A stretch of 64,000 nucleotides of DNA, from positions 155,315,577 to 155,379,576 of the forward strand of contig CP136065.1 of assembly GCA_032622095.1 (NCBI GenBank). Reading direction: 5' to 3'. Source of the stretch: Siphonodentalium dalli. Taxonomy: Eukaryota > Mollusca > Scaphopoda > Gadilida > Siphonodentaliidae. The notes under the pieces were generated by a model, which was given only the letters and a program-made list of their open reading frames with translations, did not search any database and had not been told where the DNA came from. Of the stretch, positions 8,470 to 19,937 are shown piece after piece. The stretch's first letter is position 1. Each line of letters opens with the position of its first letter. The position numbers were made by a program, and so were the translations under genes.

Positions 8470-10599
8470 ATGGACGTAATGATTCCGTTGAAAGAACGAT
8501 TACTGAAAGCGTCAAATAATGGTGACTATGAAGAAATTAAAAAGATGTTGGCAAAGAAGCAAAGGATTGACAGACGGGAAGTACTTAACAGTTTTGAGTA
8601 CAAGTATTTCATGGAATCGTACAGATGTGTTCTAAAGTCCCCTCTGTCAATTGCTTGTGGTATTAAAGGAGACTTGGAGATGGTGAACCTCTTTTTAGAT
8701 TTCTGTGGTGCAGAGGTGGAGCCACCTGTCAGGTATGACAAGAAAGGTAATCTCATTCGTCATCAAATAAGCCCTATGGTGGTGGCAGCTTCAAGACACA
8801 ATCTCGAGATTCTTGAGACGCTCATAAAGCATGGTGGTAATCTTAATGGCCTTGCAAATGTGGAGAAAGTTCCCCTCTTAGCAATAATGGAGAAGCCCGC
8901 ATCGCATGCTTTGGCAGTGGAAACTATTGCTTATTTTGTGAAGCAGGAACATTTTAATGTTAACAGAAAAGACAATGCTGGCCGGACAGCATTAATGCTT
9001 TCGGCTGGACGTACAGATCAAATTGTATTTAAAAGCCTTCTCCAATCAGGTGCTGATATTAACATCATGGACAAACAGGGACAATCTGCCATCCACTATG
9101 CGATTAAGGAATTAAGGTCCAGAACGGTGAAGCTTATTCTGAAAAATACATCATTTCGGGTAGAACTTGTCAAAGATACCTTGCTAACAACAACGGCTTT
9201 GGTGAACTCTGAATCTGAATCTGACTCTGAAGTGATAGATAAAAAGAAAAAAATAATGTCAATCATTACGGAGAATGTAGACTATGATTATGCAGCCATC
9301 ATAAATGCGATGGAGCTACTTGGTGCAGTTGATAAACAGATTGATATAATCAAAGAAGCTTTGCGTCGCAGATGTGAAGATTCAGAGAATCCCGTTCTCA
9401 AATCAATTCCTGAATTGCCAAGAGATGTTTATGGACATGTCCATGAACCGAGAAATATTATTGAGTTTGACTCATGGAAAAATAACTCTTCTGATGACCA
9501 CAGCGAGGAAATACTTCATCTGCTAATACTGGAGCGTATTCTCGGGACTGCCAACTGTCTAACCATGTCTCGATTGAAGGATTTTGCCCGTGAAGTTTAC
9601 AACAGAAATGATTTGCCGAGAGCATTAAAAATACTTGACCATACAATTTTGCCATGTTTTGAGTCAGGTTTGATTCTCTCTACATATTACTTATTGAGGG
9701 TACTTGTGCGAGTGATGAAGTGTATACATTATTGGTTAGAAGACAAGAAGGTTTTGCCAGCGAACATCACAAGAGTCCAATTATTTGAGGTACCTTTGAG
9801 GGTGCTCCATGGTTTTGCAACCACAGCTGAAAAGTTTCATGTCAATTCATCTAAACATAACTCTACTAAATGTGAGATCTGTGAATGTCATAAAGGTATC
9901 AGAGTGATTCGCTCTATTCTCCGTATCTTGGCGATAACAATCGAGTTCAACGACCTGCTACAGAGTTCTGGATACCCTTCAGATTCATCGAAAGAAATTG
10001 CAAAAGTAGTCGTACGATTAAGCTTGTTGGGAGCTGGGTGTGGTAGTTTAGTTTTCCAGTCAGCCATCGATTGGACTAACACTGTATACTTTGAGGTGGA
10101 AGAGGACGAGGAAGAGGAGGAGACCCATATAATAGCCATCCCAAACACAAATTTGTTGCAGTTTCTATTGGACAATGGATATCAATATATGTTGAATGAA
10201 ACCGACTCTGAAGGAAACACGCCTTTGTTGTTTTTCGCTTGTCAATCTTATAACCTCATAGAAGGACCGCCTGACTCTGAATTTCGATGGTCTATCTCAA
10301 CACAAGACATGGATGAAGTATTGAGTTTTCTTTTGATGAAGGGTGCCCACCCAGATGCATGCAATGTTAATGGTGCAACGTTTTATGATTATATTCCCTC
10401 AGAGTCCTCCCTCCACACTTATCGGAAGAAATTTTGTCTGCAATGCTTAGCAGCCAAAGCTGTTGTCTACCATGGTATAACATATCGTGCAATGTTACCA
10501 ACAATTCAGAAGGACTTGGTTATTATGCATGACCCACAAAAAGAAATGGTTGGTCGCGGTGTATATTTTCGTACTGCTCGTGAACTATCTCATCGCTGA
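8470..10599 (+). CDS. FEM1-like ankyrin-repeat protein, intact copy
   Basis: This is a single open exon of 709 codons. Ankyrin-type repeats occupy about residues 55-85, 98-128, 133-166, 169-199 and 202-226. The middle has FEM1 hallmarks: AMELLGA near 280, EEILHLLILERILG near 346-359 and a TPR-like helical stretch after it. Two more ankyrin-like units lie near 557-590 and 614-643. The tail CLQCLAAKAV (656-665) matches the FEM1 VHL/BC box in form, followed by LPTIQKDLVIMH. FEM1 proteins (usually about 620-670 residues) are substrate receptors of CUL2 ubiquitin ligases and touch sex determination in nematodes; the role here is inferred from family only. An acidic run EEDEEEEE is at 543-550. Compared with the broken copy it has an extra codon at IKGDLE. 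The lack of introns in the coding part is unusual and may reflect retroposition. Confidence 0.85.
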   Translation: MDVMIPLKERLLKASNNGDYEEIKKMLAKKQRIDRREVLNSFEYKYFMESYRCVLKSPLSIACGIKGDLEMVNLFLDFCGAEVEPPVRYDKKGNLIRHQISPMVVAASRHNLEILETLIKHGGNLNGLANVEKVPLLAIMEKPASHALAVETIAYFVKQEHFNVNRKDNAGRTALMLSAGRTDQIVFKSLLQSGADINIMDKQGQSAIHYAIKELRSRTVKLILKNTSFRVELVKDTLLTTTALVNSESESDSEVIDKKKKIMSIITENVDYDYAAIINAMELLGAVDKQIDIIKEALRRRCEDSENPVLKSIPELPRDVYGHVHEPRNIIEFDSWKNNSSDDHSEEILHLLILERILGTANCLTMSRLKDFAREVYNRNDLPRALKILDHTILPCFESGLILSTYYLLRVLVRVMKCIHYWLEDKKVLPANITRVQLFEVPLRVLHGFATTAEKFHVNSSKHNSTKCEICECHKGIRVIRSILRILAITIEFNDLLQSSGYPSDSSKEIAKVVVRLSLLGAGCGSLVFQSAIDWTNTVYFEVEEDEEEEETHIIAIPNTNLLQFLLDNGYQYMLNETDSEGNTPLLFFACQSYNLIEGPPDSEFRWSISTQDMDEVLSFLLMKGAHPDACNVNGATFYDYIPSESSLHTYRKKFCLQCLAAKAVVYHGITYRAMLPTIQKDLVIMHDPQKEMVGRGVYFRTARELSHR

Positions 10600-10978
10600 G
10601 TCGGTTGTTATTTCTCTCAAGAAGGTTTGTAAAACCCAGAAGACTGAAAAAATGTTTTGTTAAAAATTTGGTTTATTATTTTGTTTGCATTTAGTTGTCT
10701 GCCAATTTAATGACTAGATTGGTGACAACCCATGAGCTATAAGAAAGTGAGAAGTCCTCTGCCGTATTGAGCTCTACTCTCGGGATCCAAATAAAATCAT
10801 ACATGTATGAATATTATTTTTCTGTAAAAACATTCCACCCTGTATGAACCTTATTTGGGAATGAATGTTTAATTCATTTTGATCACTGGTACACATATGA
10901 ATCCTTATATGACCTTGTATGCAAAACTTTATGCCAATGCTTGGACAAATCATTTTTCTCTTCATTATACCCCCTTTT
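10600..10978 (+). other. 3' untranslated region of the FEM1-like gene
   Basis: AATAAA at 10790-10795, about 190 bases after the stop, is the likely poly(A) signal. The region matches 33658-34036 closely and ends where the first tandem-repeat element begins. Confidence 0.55.
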
Positions 10979-12245
10979 TAGCTCAACTTTACATTGTAAA
11001 GTTTGAGCTATTGCCATGGCTTGGTATCCGTCGTGCGTGTGTGTATGTGTGTGCGTGATTCGTCAACAATTTCCTTTAGCACGGGCTACAGTTCGTACCT
11101 TTGGTCCGTTTATTATGAAATTTGTCATGGATGTTGACATTGACATGTAGATGGGAACGAATCATTTTGGGGTCATTCTGAAGAAAAACATGGCCGCCAG
11201 TGACCATCTTGGATTTCAAAATTCAATCCATTAGCACAGGCTACAGGCCGTACTCTTCGCCTGATCATCATGAAATTTGTCATGGATGTTAATATTGACA
11301 TGTAGATGGGAACGAGTAATTTTGGGGTCATTCGGCCAAAAAACATGGCCCGCCAGCAGCCATCTTGGATTTTACTCTTTGTATGACTAAATCCTTTAGC
11401 ACGGGCTACAGGTGGTACCTTAAGTCTGATCATCATAAAATTTGTCATGAATGTTAATAATGACATGTAGATGAGAACGAGTCATTTTGGGGTCATTCGG
11501 CCAAAAAACATGGCCGCCAGCAGCCATCTTGAATTTTACTCTTTGTATGACTAAATTCTTTAGCACGGGCTAGAGGTCGTACCTTTAGTCTGATCGTCAT
11601 GAAATTTGGCGTGGATGTTAATATTGACATGTAGATGGCAACGATTAATTTTGGGGTCATTCAGCGAAAAAACATTGCCGCAGCAGCCATCTTGGATTTT
11701 ACTCTTTGTATGACTAAATCCTTTAGCATGGGCTACAGGTCGTACCTTTAGTCTGATCATCATAAAATTTGTCATGGCTGTTGAAAATGGAATGTAGATG
11801 GGAACGAGTCATTTTGGGGTCATTCTGAAGAAAAACATGGCCGCCAGTGGCCATCTTGGATTTCAAAATTCAATCCATTAGCACGGGCTACAGGTCATAC
11901 TGTTCATCTGATCATCATGACATTTGTCGTGGGTGTTAATATTGATTTGTAGATGGGAACGAGTAATTTTGGGGTTATTCGGCATTAAAACATGGCTGCC
12001 AGCGGCCATTTTGGATTCTACTCTTTGCATGACTAAAGCTATCAAATGTTTTTGAATTGTTGGAAAACATAGCCGCCAGCAACCATCTTAGATTTTACTT
12101 TTATATGCATGTATATATATATCTTTTCATGTTGATAAACTAGTATTAGACATTCATCTTTCCACATTCCTAATCACTCCATCGACAGTAACACATTAAA
12201 TTATTCCCTTTCCGAGTTGAGCTACAGTGTCATTGACACTTTCAT
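10979..12245. mobile_element. Pearl/HINE-like element with ~160-bp core repeats, copy 1
   Basis: The left end TAGCTCAACTTTAC forms a short hairpin with GTAAAGTTTGAGCTA. A GT-rich microsatellite follows near 11033-11055, then about six tandem units of 153-168 bp, each containing TAGATGGGAACGA and CATGGCCGCCAGCAGCCATC. The right end is AAGTTGAGCTACAGTGTCAT and closes near 12245. End hairpin, microsatellite and core repeat array together are the layout of Helentron-derived pearl/DINE-like elements. Family assignment is by structure only. Confidence 0.7.
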
Positions 12246-12931
12246 TTTTTTAAGGTGTGTGTGTCCGTCCGTACGTCTGTCCGATGTCTGTCGATGTCAT
12301 AACTTGAACAGTAGTGCTCGGATCTCAATGATATTTGGCACAGATGTTCACTGCTATGAGAACATTAAATAGAGGGCTCCATCGTTTTGTTCGGATTTTC
12401 CATTCTAGAGTTATTCATCTTTGTTTATCTGGAAATGTTGGATTTTTGGTCCGTCTGGTGTCTGTTCATGTCATAACTTGAACAGTAGTGCTCGGATCTC
12501 AATGAAATTTAGTATGGATGTTCACTATTATGAGGACATTAAATGGAGGATTCCATCGTTTTGTTCGGATTTTCCCATTCTAGATTTATTCATCTTTGTT
12601 TATCTGGAAATGTCTGGTGTCTGTTCATGTCATAACTTCAACAGTTGTGCTGGGATCTCAATGAAATTTGGTATGGATGTTCACTACTACGAGGACATGC
12701 AATAGGGGGTTCCATTGTTTTGTTTGGCTTTTCCATTCTAGAGTTATTCATCTTTGTTTATCTGGAAATGTTGGCTTTTTGGTCCATCCGATTCATGTCT
12801 GTTCATGTCATAACTTGAATAGTATTCCTCGGATGTCAATGAAATTTTCTATAGATGTTCACTATTATGGGGACATTCAATAGAGGATTCAATCGTTTTG
12901 TTCAAGTTTCCGTTCTAGAGTTATTCATTTT
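12246..12931. repeat. Second tandem-repeat family, 4 units of 160-180 bp
   Basis: A GTGTGTGTGTCCGTCCGTAC microsatellite leads into repeats marked by GTCATAACTTGAACAGTAGT at about 12296, 12470, 12629 and 12808. The unit sequence differs from the pearl-like core, so this is a separate family of similar design. A further degenerate unit lies beyond the next element. Confidence 0.75.
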
Positions 12932-14505
12932 TAGCTCATCTTTTCTTTGTAAAGTTTGAGCTATTGCCATGGCTTGGTATCCGTCGTGCGTGTGTGCGTG
13001 ATTCGTCAACAATTTCCTTTAGCACGGGCTACAGTTCGTACCTTTGGTCCGATTATTATGAAATTTGTCATGGATGTTGACATTGACATGTAGATGGGAA
13101 CGAGTCATTTTGGGGTCATTCAGATAAAAAACATGGCCGCCAGCGGCCATCTTTGATTTCAAAATTCAATCCATTAGCACGGGCTACAGGCCATACTGTT
13201 CGTCTTATTGTCATGAAATTTGTCATGGATGTTAATATTGACATGTAGATGGGAACGAGTAATTTTGGGGTCATTCTGCCAAAAAACATGGCCGCCGGCA
13301 GCCATCTTAGATTTTACTCTTTGCATGACTAAATCCTTTGACACGGGCTACAGGTCGTACCTTTGGTCGGATCATCATAAAATTTGTCATGGATGTTAAC
13401 AAAGACATGTAGATGAGAACGAGTCATTTTTGGGTCATTCGGGCAAAAAAACATGGCCGCCAGCAGCCATCTTGGATTTTACTCTTTGTATGACTAAATC
13501 CTTTAGCACGGGCTACAGGTCGTACCTTTAGTTTGATCATCATGAAATTTGTCATGGCTGTTGAAATTGGAATCTAGATGGGAACGAGTCATTTTGGGGT
13601 CATTCGGACAAATAATATGGCCGCCAGTGGCCATCTTTGATTTCAAAATATAATCCATTAGCACGGGCCACAGGTCGTACTGTTCGTCTGATCATCATGA
13701 AATTTGTCATGGATGTTAACAATGACATGTAGATGGGAACGAGTCATTTTGGGGTTATACGGCCAAAAACCATGGCCGCCAGCAGCCATCTTGGATTTTA
13801 CTCTTTGTATGACTAAATCCTTTAGCACAGACTACAGGTCGTACCTTGAGTCTGATCATCATGAAATTTTTCATGGCTGTTGAAATTGGAATGTAGATGG
13901 GAACGAGTCATTTTGGGGTCATTCGGACGAAAAACATGGCCGCCAGTGGCCATCTTTGATTTCAAAATTAAATCCATTAGCACGGGCTACAGGTCGTACT
14001 GTTTGTCTGATCATCATGACATTTGTCGTGGGTGTTAATATTGACTTGTAGATGGGAACGAGTTAATTTGGGGTCAATCGGACAAAAAACATGGCCACCG
14101 GCAGCCATCTTAGATTTTACTCTTTGTATGACTAAATACTTTAGCATGGGCTACAGGTCGTACCTTTAGTCTGATCATCATAAAATTTGTCATGGCTGTT
14201 GAAATTGACATGTAGATGGGAACGAGTCATTTTGGGGTTATTCGGCATTAAAACATGGCTACCAGCGGCCATTTTGGATTCTATTCTTTGCATGACTAAA
14301 GCTATCAAATGTTTTTGAATTGTTGGAAAACATAACCGCCAGCAACCATCTTAGATTTTACTTTTATATACATTGTATATATCTCTTCATGTTGATAAAC
14401 TAGTATTAGACATTCAACTTTCCACATTCCTAATCACTCCATCGACAGTAACACATTAAATTATTCCCTTTCCAAGTTGAGCTACAGTGTCATTGACACT
14501 TTCAT
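12932..14505. mobile_element. Pearl/HINE-like element, copy 2, inserted in the second repeat family
   Basis: It has the same ends as copy 1 and about nine core units. The paralogous position in unit b, near 42840-42850, reads straight through a T run, so this is a clean insertion in unit a without obvious target duplication. The microsatellite is shorter than in copy 1. Confidence 0.75.
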
Positions 14506-15087
14506 TTGTTTATATGTTCAGATGATAACTTGAATAGTAATGCTCTGATCTCAATGAAATTTGGTATGGATATTCACCACTATGAGGACATTCAACTGTT
14601 TTGTTTTGGTTTTTCGTTCTATAGTCATTCATCTTTGTTTATATGAAAATGCTGATTTTTGGGTCCATCTGTCTGAATATAGCAGTCATAAGTTATAGAT
14701 ATGCCCACACTAGGCGGTAATGCCACAAGGGGGTATGCACCAGACAACAGTCATCTCTTGTTGCAACCGGGTGACAATTACTGATTGCTATATTAGTCAT
14801 TAGCCCACCAGGCCCCACCTGACAATTATTCTGCGAAAAGCAGGAAATAATCCACCCTTTATTATTATTTGGTACTGTACCTATTATTTGGATCCCGATA
14901 ATACCATTGGACACATTATGGTCTCCATAATTTGGCCAAAAAACTTTTGGAGTATGATAAAAATCAGTTGTGACAGACCCTAATTTAGTTGATGATCAAT
15001 CACAGAAATGCCAAAAGCAAACAGTAGTCTTTGGAAACACTTAAGATTAATCTAGGGGTCTGAAGTCATATGAAATAGGCCTTGCAG
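14506..15087. other. Tail of the second repeat family and non-coding unit sequence
   Basis: A degenerate repeat unit at about 14515-14690 contains GATAACTTGAATAGTAATGC. The rest up to 15087 has no supported gene and matches 42850-43426. Confidence 0.55.
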
Positions 15088-15256
15088 AATTATGGGTAAC
15101 CTTTGTGGATTTAGTCGGAAATATAGCTTGTTGCCATTCATCGGAAAGCGTGATCTTTCCAATGAATTTCAACAAGCCATATTTCTGACTAAATCCTGAA
15201 AAGTTACCTATAATTATGCTGTGGTTAAGGAGTTGATTATTTAGGGCATTATTGTA
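15088..15256. mobile_element. Tc1/mariner-like palindromic MITE, left tip missing
   Basis: It contains GCAGAATTATGGGTAACC through to TTAGGGCATTATTGTA, without the outer 35 bp of the left arm. The unit b equivalent is 43427-43602. Confidence 0.7.
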
Positions 15257-15382
15257 TTACAATCTGTCAGGCTCATCACAATATCAGCCTGTCAGTTCAC
15301 ATCTTCTGCCTGTCAGCAAAATATTACAGCAAGTACCTAACAGCTAGAAAGTATCATCATTATTCAAAGAAACTCATATGTA

Positions 15383-15587
15383 CAGTAATGCCCTAAGTAA
15401 TCGACTCCTTAACCACAGCAGAATTATGCATAACTTTTCAGGATTTAGTCGGAAATACGGCTTGTTGCCATTCATAGTCAGCGTGAGCTTTCTGATGAAT
15501 GGCAACAAGCCATATTTCCGACTAAATCCTGAAAAGTTACCCATAATTCTGCTATGGTTAAGGAGTCAATTATTTAGGGCATTACTG
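15383..15587. mobile_element. Tc1/mariner-like palindromic MITE
   Basis: It starts CAGTAATGCCCTAAGTAATC after TA and ends AGGGCATTACTG. The centre is shortened and diverged. An 80-codon open frame over it is only the palindrome. The paralogue is at 43731-43935. Confidence 0.8.
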
Positions 15588-16067
15588 CAGCTGGGAATTG
15601 CTCAATTATTCAAGGCTTAAGGTCGGTTATCAGCATGATGGGCATAAAAAACATCATGTGTATTGTCATTGATTTACGTCATGTTTCTGGCCTTGTTATT
15701 TTGTCCCCCTACAAGCTAATCGCAGTAATCGGAGGGACTATAGAAATCACCGGTGACCATCTGTCCGACCAGCCCAGATGGTTTCCGGATTATAAATTTA
15801 GTTTTAGTTATCGGATTGTTTTCAAATTTAGTTTTAGTTATCTGATTGTTTTCAGTTTTGTATATGGATTACCAACTTGAATATATAGGTGAAGTGTGGT
15901 CTGCCCATTTTTGCCAGAGTTATGGTCCTTGTTGACTCAGAATTTACTGACTATCTTGGTTTCCAAATTATAACTTCAGTTTTAGTTATCTCATTGTTTT
16001 CAAATTTGACATACATGGATTGCTCACATGCAAATATACAGGTCAAGTTCAAATTTGGGTTCTGTCC
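15588..16067. other. Non-coding end of unit a
   Basis: Two short direct repeats of AAATTTAGTTTTAGTTATC with GATTGTTTTCA occur near 15797-15855. No gene is supported. Confidence 0.5.
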
Positions 16068-16322
16068 CAAGCCTTGAAATAGTGTGCCTGTCATTTGCAG
16101 AATGATGTCCCCAGAGGGTGAATTTAGTTATGCTACCCCCGCATAGCGGGCTAGATTCACCAAATTCACCCTCTGGGGACCTCATTCTGCTTACACCTCA
16201 GCAGAATGAGGTCCCCAGAGGGTGAATTTGGTGATGCTAACCCACTATGCGGGGTAGCATCACTAAATTCACCCTCTGGGGACCTCATTCTGCAAATGAC
16301 AGGCACACTATTTCAAGGCGTG
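16068..16322. mobile_element. hAT-like palindromic MITE, unit a copy
   Basis: The 255-bp element starts CAAGCCTTGAAATAGTGTGC and ends CACTATTTCAAGGCGTG. It is flanked by the 8-bp repeat TTCTGTCC (16060-16067 and 16323-16330). Inner arms carry CAGAATGAGGTCCCCAGAGG and complement, partly duplicated. An 8-bp duplication fits hAT. The unit b copy at 44377-44543 sits at the same site but is shortened. Confidence 0.85.
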
Positions 16323-16350
16323 TTCTGTCCACTCATTTTTACCGCAGTTA

Positions 16351-16772
16351 TAACCCTGTGCCAATGCATTCTTTTATATATGCGAGTCGACCATAGGTCG
16401 CCTCACATATATAAGAGAATGCATTGGCCTAACAATTTTTTACAATTTTAATATTTTTTTCTTGTATTCTTTAACAATTTTATAATTTCACCCATACAGA
16501 GCCCCAGACAAACATGATCAGACGACACTCTTCTATATGCTTCTATATATGTGTGGGGCTCCCTGCAGGGTAATGGATGTTTTTTATTTTATGTCCTAAA
16601 ATTTGTAAGAAACATTTATTTTTAAAAAATGATAAAAAATTGTTAGGCCAATGCATTCTGTTATATATGCGAGGCGACCTATGGTCGACTCGCATATATA
16701 AGAGAATGCATTGGCACAGGGTAAAAAAATCCCGACTTACGACTGGATTTGATATGGCGGGTCATATATGTA
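16351..16772. repeat. Hairpin-core element at the start of unit b, left arm deleted
   Basis: Hairpins at about 16363-16428 and 16650-16718 flank the same spacer as at 1-356. The outer left arm seen in unit c (44686-44735) is missing. The junction shares ACCCT with both parents, suggesting a deletion with 5 bases of microhomology. The outer right arm is present. Confidence 0.65.
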
Positions 16773-17921
16773 GACAGTTCATAGAATAGTTTGATATATT
16801 TATTGTTTCCCGAATCAAATGATTCATTTCTAAAAAAAAGAAAGCCACTAGTCAAATAAAGCCACCTTATTCAGGGGACATGTGGCATAGCAGCCATTTA
16901 TTTATTGGTATCATTGTTTAAATTTTCCGACCATGTACGGCCATGCTCTTCAAACTTTTCAATTAGACATAAATTTGGACTGACTCAAACAGCCTTGCCA
17001 TGATAGATCCATCCATCTGTCTTCTAATTGCATAATCATTAATGTTTAACTTCGCTGTAATTCATTGTCAGATGCAGAAGCATATCGTCACTTTGGGCAA
17101 AATCCGATTTACACAAGCGCAAACACATTCCCGCCACTACTTCAGCATGTCAAAACATTGCACCTCTAGCTCAATCAGAACCTTGTTTTTTATCCCTGTT
17201 AAGACATTTTACTTTGACTTTCTTGGTGATCTACGATGAAAAAATAAAGACATGTGTCCTTTTGATAGTAAAACATCTTATCTTGACAACAAATTCAATG
17301 AAATAATTCTGGCCAAAAGTCTGGTTTTCGCAAAATTTCAAGAAACTCCAGTCATGGAAGTGTTAATAAAGAAATTTCTGTATATTTTTGTCTTATATTT
17401 AGAAAATTCAGATATTTTTTTTTCAACCTGCTTGAGACTGAACCCTTCCAAAATAATAAGATATTCTCTTTTTTTATTGGGTGCACAATCTTTATTGAAT
17501 CATACCTACACAATGAACGACTCATGTACATGTACACATCGTGTGAAGGCTGACTGGAACATATCTCTGCAACAGTGCTTTTCGTGAATGGATTGTGTTT
17601 CTCAATTCCAGGTACATGTAAATATGCTGAATGTTATTGAAAATGTTTATAATGCAAATGGCCGTCAAAATAAGAACATGTGAATTTCAGTCGTGCTTGA
17701 TGATGGCTCATTATTTGGTTGGTTTATTGTAATTGGGTTAAAAAAAATGGTCATCAAAACAATATCAGCACGACTTAAATACTTATGTCTGAAACACACC
17801 TCGATATTCATATTTATGTACCAGTTTTGTTTATTTCAATAAAGTTAAAATATTTAAAAAAAAAAAAATTCAGTGCATCACTCATTGTTGGTTTGTAATA
17901 ATATGACCTTTAGGATCATAA
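16773..17921. other. Unit b copy of unit a unique sequence, with a deletion
   Basis: It matches 357-902, then jumps at about 17318-17322 to the counterpart of 1672, losing about 770 bp that include most of a TTAA MITE. It also lacks the 1.36-kb element of unit a. The sequence CCCTGTTA at 17194-17201 is the empty site for the hAT-like MITE of unit c. Confidence 0.7.
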
Positions 17922-18398
17922 AAGGCCCACTTAATTTTCGAATGCCCAGATTACATTATATAAAATTTATGCCATATTATATACCATTTGAAAGAGGAAG
18001 CTCCAAAACATTGTATTATCAACTTATCCGGTGTAATAAACTGTGGACATGTTGTTTTGGTTGAGTTGCCAATGCATTTTGTCATCAAGATTGAAGTAAA
18101 AATCAGTATTATTTTCAATGCAGGGGGAATACTTCTATATATTAAAGATAGAGTTCTCCCCTTTCCATTGAAAAAGTTTGAATTCTGTTGCATTCTGGGT
18201 GCCAGAGGGTGGGGGGGGAAGTCTTTCTATGATTTCCAGCAGTTTTCTATTTCTATGTGGGCATCTTCTGAGACAGATGTTTCAAATAGTGATGAATTAT
18301 AGTATTTTAATCATATTTTGTGGCATAGATTGTTATTAAAACCGTATATCAAGTCACTAGAAAAAAATAATCGGTGACTCGAAAATTAAGTGGGCCTT
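17922..18398. mobile_element. Harbinger-like MITE, copy 2
   Basis: Same ends and TAA flanks (17919-17921 and 18399-18401) as 3640-4113, with a few substitutions and an expanded G run near 18208-18218. Confidence 0.7.
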
Positions 18399-18427
18399 TA
18401 ATCTTCCTCTGCTGGTGAACTGAACTA

Positions 18428-18681
18428 TTAACCCTTCCATGACTGGAGTTTCCTGAAATTTTACGAAAACCTGTGCCAATGCATAACTTATATATGCGAG
18501 TCTCCCAAAGGGCGCCTCACATATACATGTATAAGAGAATACATTGGCCTAACAATATTTACCTTGACCTGGTGAGCTAGTGCATTCTCTTATATATGCA
18601 AAGCTTCCTATGGGAGACTCACATATATAAGGAAATGCACTGGCACAGGATCTTTAATGCTCCACCAGCACAGCTCCCGTC
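18428..18681. mobile_element. TTAA-type MITE left part, unit b
   Basis: Counterpart of 4143-4391, with the same two hairpin modules; an extra ACATGT lies in the first one. It runs into the same CAGTTCTGATT junction. Confidence 0.6.
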
Positions 18682-19489
18682 CAGTTCTGATTAAAATCAT
18701 ACTCGGACGCTTCAAGTACTGAGTCTGGCGAAACCCGCTGTTTGTTGCATTACCTTCGTTATAAATAACTTCCACAGACAACACCTGCAGTATGATGTCA
18801 CCGCCCACATTTTCCTTTAAAATAGCTTTGATCGACAATATGTACTTTTGGTTTCGTTTCCGCGAACTTTCTGCTAGTGTTTAATTGGATGTTGTAATCT
18901 CTGAATTTTTAAACACTGTGAAATTAGCCATTGGGAGACATATAAAAACATACAGTGAGTACCGTTATTTCTCACTGATAACATATCAGCATCCGAAGGA
19001 CATTCTGTATACTCCGTCACCAGTTATGCAAACACACTTAGTGCCAACGTGATCTGAGTGTGAAAATCTGAATGACCGATCAAACATTCTTTTATAATTA
19101 TAAATTTTGCCTTGCATGCTTATTAATAGTAAGTTCTTAGATAGTGCTCGAACGTGAGTTTTGGGTTTACGTACCACACAATGTGTAAGTAATAATGATT
19201 TATCCATGTAAAAACTATTTAAAAAATATGTCCACATAATTCATAAAAGATACAATTAAACTTTATTATAAACATAAAACAATTTCATAAAAACAATCAC
19301 AAAATACAAAAATTTCCTCCCGAAAATAGGTCTAAACCTAGGAAGATTCGGCCGATACAACCAGCAGAATCTTCTCAACCCAATCTTCCCTTGGCCGAAT
19401 CGTCATGGACCCCAAGAGGCAATGGCACAAGTGCTGTGTCAACAAACCCATTAACACATGTGCAATTCTGTGTTTATTACATGCCATTC
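18682..19489. other. Non-coding unit b sequence
   Basis: Matches 4392-5375 but lacks about 160 bp after 18867, so the conserved minus-strand frame is cut short here. No gene is supported. Confidence 0.5.
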
Positions 19490-19623
19490 GTTGCCATTCA
19501 TCGGAAAGCTCTGTGAGACAGAGCTTTCCAATGAATTGAAACAAGCCTTATTTCCGACTAAATCCTGAAAAATTACCCATAATTCTGCTGTGGTTAAGGA
19601 GTCGATTATTTAGGGCATTACTG
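19490..19623. mobile_element. Tc1/mariner-like MITE, 5'-truncated, unit b
   Basis: Same truncation as at 5376-5510, ending TTAGGGCATTACTG. Confidence 0.7.
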
Positions 19624-19937
19624 TAATATCGTAGCAATCGATCAATCAATCATACAACATTATTAAAAGCACGAATCAACAATAAAAATAATAGCCATCC
19701 ACATTATATCCATGAAAATTTCCATTTAGGAGTTATGCAAATAGTAACATAATATTACCCTGAAACTACCGTAAGCGACATATCGGGATATATTATTCCA
19801 CCCGCCAACTGTAAAACAACATAGATGTCGACCCGCCAACCATAAAATGTATAGATGTCGTTCTACCCACCAAAGGGCTAAACTGTCAGCATTCCTTATT
19901 GCTGTAATGAATGACATTATTCTCTCTCCAAGTTGAG

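Noticed and set aside
11173-11775. Minus-strand frames of 60-97 codons with recurring KSKIQDGCWRPCF-like text
   Set aside because: They follow the tandem unit period and recur in every array; they are translated repeat, not a protein family.
10979-14505. Regularly spaced repeats that could suggest a CRISPR array
   Set aside because: The units are about 160 bp, repeat over their whole length and have no unique spacers; the host DNA is animal-like.
15378-15620. 80-codon frame with similar frames at 43726 and, reversed, at 5932
   Set aside because: It is the palindromic Tc1/mariner-like MITE read in one direction.
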